Source: a bacterium (GTDB lineage: Bacteria; Krumholzibacteriota; Krumholzibacteriia; LZORAL124-64-63). Taken from it: a stretch of DNA of 7,221 bases. The notes below the pieces were generated by a model. It made no database searches and was not told the DNA's origin. It worked only from the letters and a program-made list of their open reading frames with translations. This document shows, piece after piece, positions 6,104-7,221 of the stretch. The position numbers were made by a program, and so were the translations under genes. Within the stretch, counting starts at the first letter, position 1, and every line of letters begins with the position of its first letter. The DNA lies in the NCBI GenBank assembly GCA_030635025.1, contig DAOVZQ010000121.1:1-7221 (forward strand). The letters are read 5' to 3'.

Positions 6104-7204
6104 ATGGACTTCAAAGAGCTTTTCAGACCGGGGATTCTTGCCACGCGACCCTACAGCCCGGGCAAGCCCATAAGCGAAGTGAAACGCGAGTTGGGGCTGG
6201 ACAGCGTCGTCAAGCTGGCCAGCAATGAGAATCCCGAGGGGCCACTTCCCTCGGTGATCGATGCCGTCCAAAACGCCGCCCTGGAATTGAATCGCTACCC
6301 GGACGCCGCATGCTACGAACTGACCCAGGCCGTGGCCCACGATCTGGGTGTCGCACCGGAATGCCTGCTCTTCGGCAACGGGTCCAACGAGGTCATCGAC
6401 ATGTTCATCCGGGCGCTCGTGTCGCCCGGCGAAAACGTCGTCTTCGCGCATCCGAGCTTCATCGTCTACCCCCTGACTTGCGGTGTGCACTTCGAAACGG
6501 GCCGTATGATCCCGCTGGACGGCGACGACCGCCACGACCTGCCGGCCATGGCCGCCGCCGTGGACGAGCACACCAAGCTGGTCATCGTCTGCAACCCGAA
6601 CAATCCTACCGGCACGTACAATACGGCCGCGGAGTTCGAGACCTTCATGGCCGCGATCCCGGACACCGTCATCGTCCTGGTCGACGAAGCCTATTACGAA
6701 TACGTGACCGCGACCGACTACCCGCAGACCATTCCCATGATGGATGCCCATCCGAATCTGGTGATCGCCCGTACCTTCTCGAAGATCCATTCGCTGGCCG
6801 GCCTGCGGGTGGGCTATGCCGTCGCCCATCCCGATCTGATCGCGGAACTGCACAAGACCCGCGAACCGTTCAACGTCAATTCACTGTCCCAGGCGGCCGC
6901 CCTGGCCGTGGTCCGGGAAAAGGCGGAAACCAAGGCCCGAGCCCAACGAAACCGCGAATGGCTCGACTCTCTCTCTGCCGAACTGAAGGCCCTCGGCCTG
7001 GAAATCACGCCTTCGCAGACCAACTTCATTCTGGTCCGCTGCGACGGCAACGCCAACGAACTGACCAAGCAGCTGCTGGCCAAGGGAGTCATCGTACGCC
7101 CCATGAGCGCCTTCGGCCTGGGGGATGGCGCCATCCGAATCAGCGTGGGGCTTCCCGAGGAAAACGCACGGTGCATCGAAGCCCTGAAGGAGATCCTGGT
7201 TTGA
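6104..7204 (+). CDS. hisC: Histidinol-phosphate aminotransferase
   Basis: HisC is a pyridoxal-phosphate (PLP) fold-type I aminotransferase that converts imidazole-acetol phosphate and glutamate to histidinol phosphate and 2-oxoglutarate, the transamination step of histidine synthesis; many homologues also act on aromatic amino acids. The 366-residue length fits. Landmarks: KLASNENPEGP near the N-terminus; LNRYPD; the cofactor phosphate-binding FGNGSNE (90-96); CNPNNPTG (N164-G170); D194 (LVDEAYYEY), which pairs with the PLP ring nitrogen; the Schiff-base lysine K227 with R235 (SKIHSLAGLRVGY); and the substrate-carboxylate arginine R345 (IRISVG). The ATG has a strong GGGAGG just upstream, 31 bp after the rluB stop. 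No other his gene is visible. HisC is favoured over a dedicated tyrosine/phenylalanine aminotransferase by overall motif pattern, but the true substrate is not settled by sequence. Confidence 0.9.
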   Translation: MDFKELFRPGILATRPYSPGKPISEVKRELGLDSVVKLASNENPEGPLPSVIDAVQNAALELNRYPDAACYELTQAVAHDLGVAPECLLFGNGSNEVIDMFIRALVSPGENVVFAHPSFIVYPLTCGVHFETGRMIPLDGDDRHDLPAMAAAVDEHTKLVIVCNPNNPTGTYNTAAEFETFMAAIPDTVIVLVDEAYYEYVTATDYPQTIPMMDAHPNLVIARTFSKIHSLAGLRVGYAVAHPDLIAELHKTREPFNVNSLSQAAALAVVREKAETKARAQRNREWLDSLSAELKALGLEITPSQTNFILVRCDGNANELTKQLLAKGVIVRPMSAFGLGDGAIRISVGLPEENARCIEALKEILV

Positions 7205-7221
7205 AGGGTGAACCCCTCATG
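7205..7221 (+). other. Probable start of a next downstream gene (cut off)
   Basis: After the hisC stop, AAGGG (7204-7208) lies 10 nt before an ATG at 7219-7221, the last bases of the window. A TTG at 7201-7203 that overlaps the hisC stop as TTGA is an alternative start, in the same style as scpB. Either would place another gene tightly after hisC. Nothing can be said about its product. Confidence 0.35.

Noticed and set aside
6089..6853. A 254-codon minus-strand open frame opposite hisC
   Set aside because: Rich in Gly, Asp, Val and His in a way typical of reverse-complemented coding DNA, and opposite a well-supported gene.

Overview
The window is a compact, high-GC (about 60-65% G+C by eye) bacterial chromosomal segment. 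All seven recognisable genes lie on the + strand and code for housekeeping functions. In order they are: uvrC (5' end cut off by the window), xerD, trpS, scpA, scpB, an rluB-type pseudouridine synthase and hisC. I found no mobile elements, CRISPR arrays, tRNA or rRNA genes, and no gene-free stretch over 300 bases. The longest gap is the 112 bp before trpS.

The organism is a Gram-negative-like, high-GC bacterium. The run trpS-scpA-scpB-rluB, the TrpRS with a predicted Fe-S cluster motif, and the frequent TTG starts (trpS, scpA, scpB) recall deltaproteobacterial-type genomes or a related high-GC candidate phylum. This assignment is an inference from gene order and general protein character, and is not certain.

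Layout: (1) uvrC and xerD are joined by an ATGA stop/start overlap, pairing nucleotide excision repair with chromosome-dimer resolution. (2) The 112 bp gap after xerD holds a good sigma70-type promoter (TTGACA, 17 nt, TACTGT with an extended TG), so trpS probably starts a new transcription unit. (3) trpS, scpA, scpB and rluB are packed with 12 bp, -4 bp and -17 bp spacing and look like one operon. (4) hisC follows after 31 bp with a strong ribosome-binding site and is probably co-transcribed. The last 17 bases contain a likely start of another gene.

Functionally the segment combines genome maintenance (UvrC incision, XerD recombination, the ScpA/ScpB subunits of the SMC condensin) with translation (TrpRS charging, 23S rRNA pseudouridylation) and one amino-acid biosynthesis enzyme (HisC) away from any visible his genes. 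I see no convincing undescribed system. The points most worth a second look are the C-x20-C-x6-C-x2-C Fe-S motif in TrpRS, the trpS promoter, the disordered ScpA N-terminal and ScpB C-terminal extensions, and the orphan hisC.
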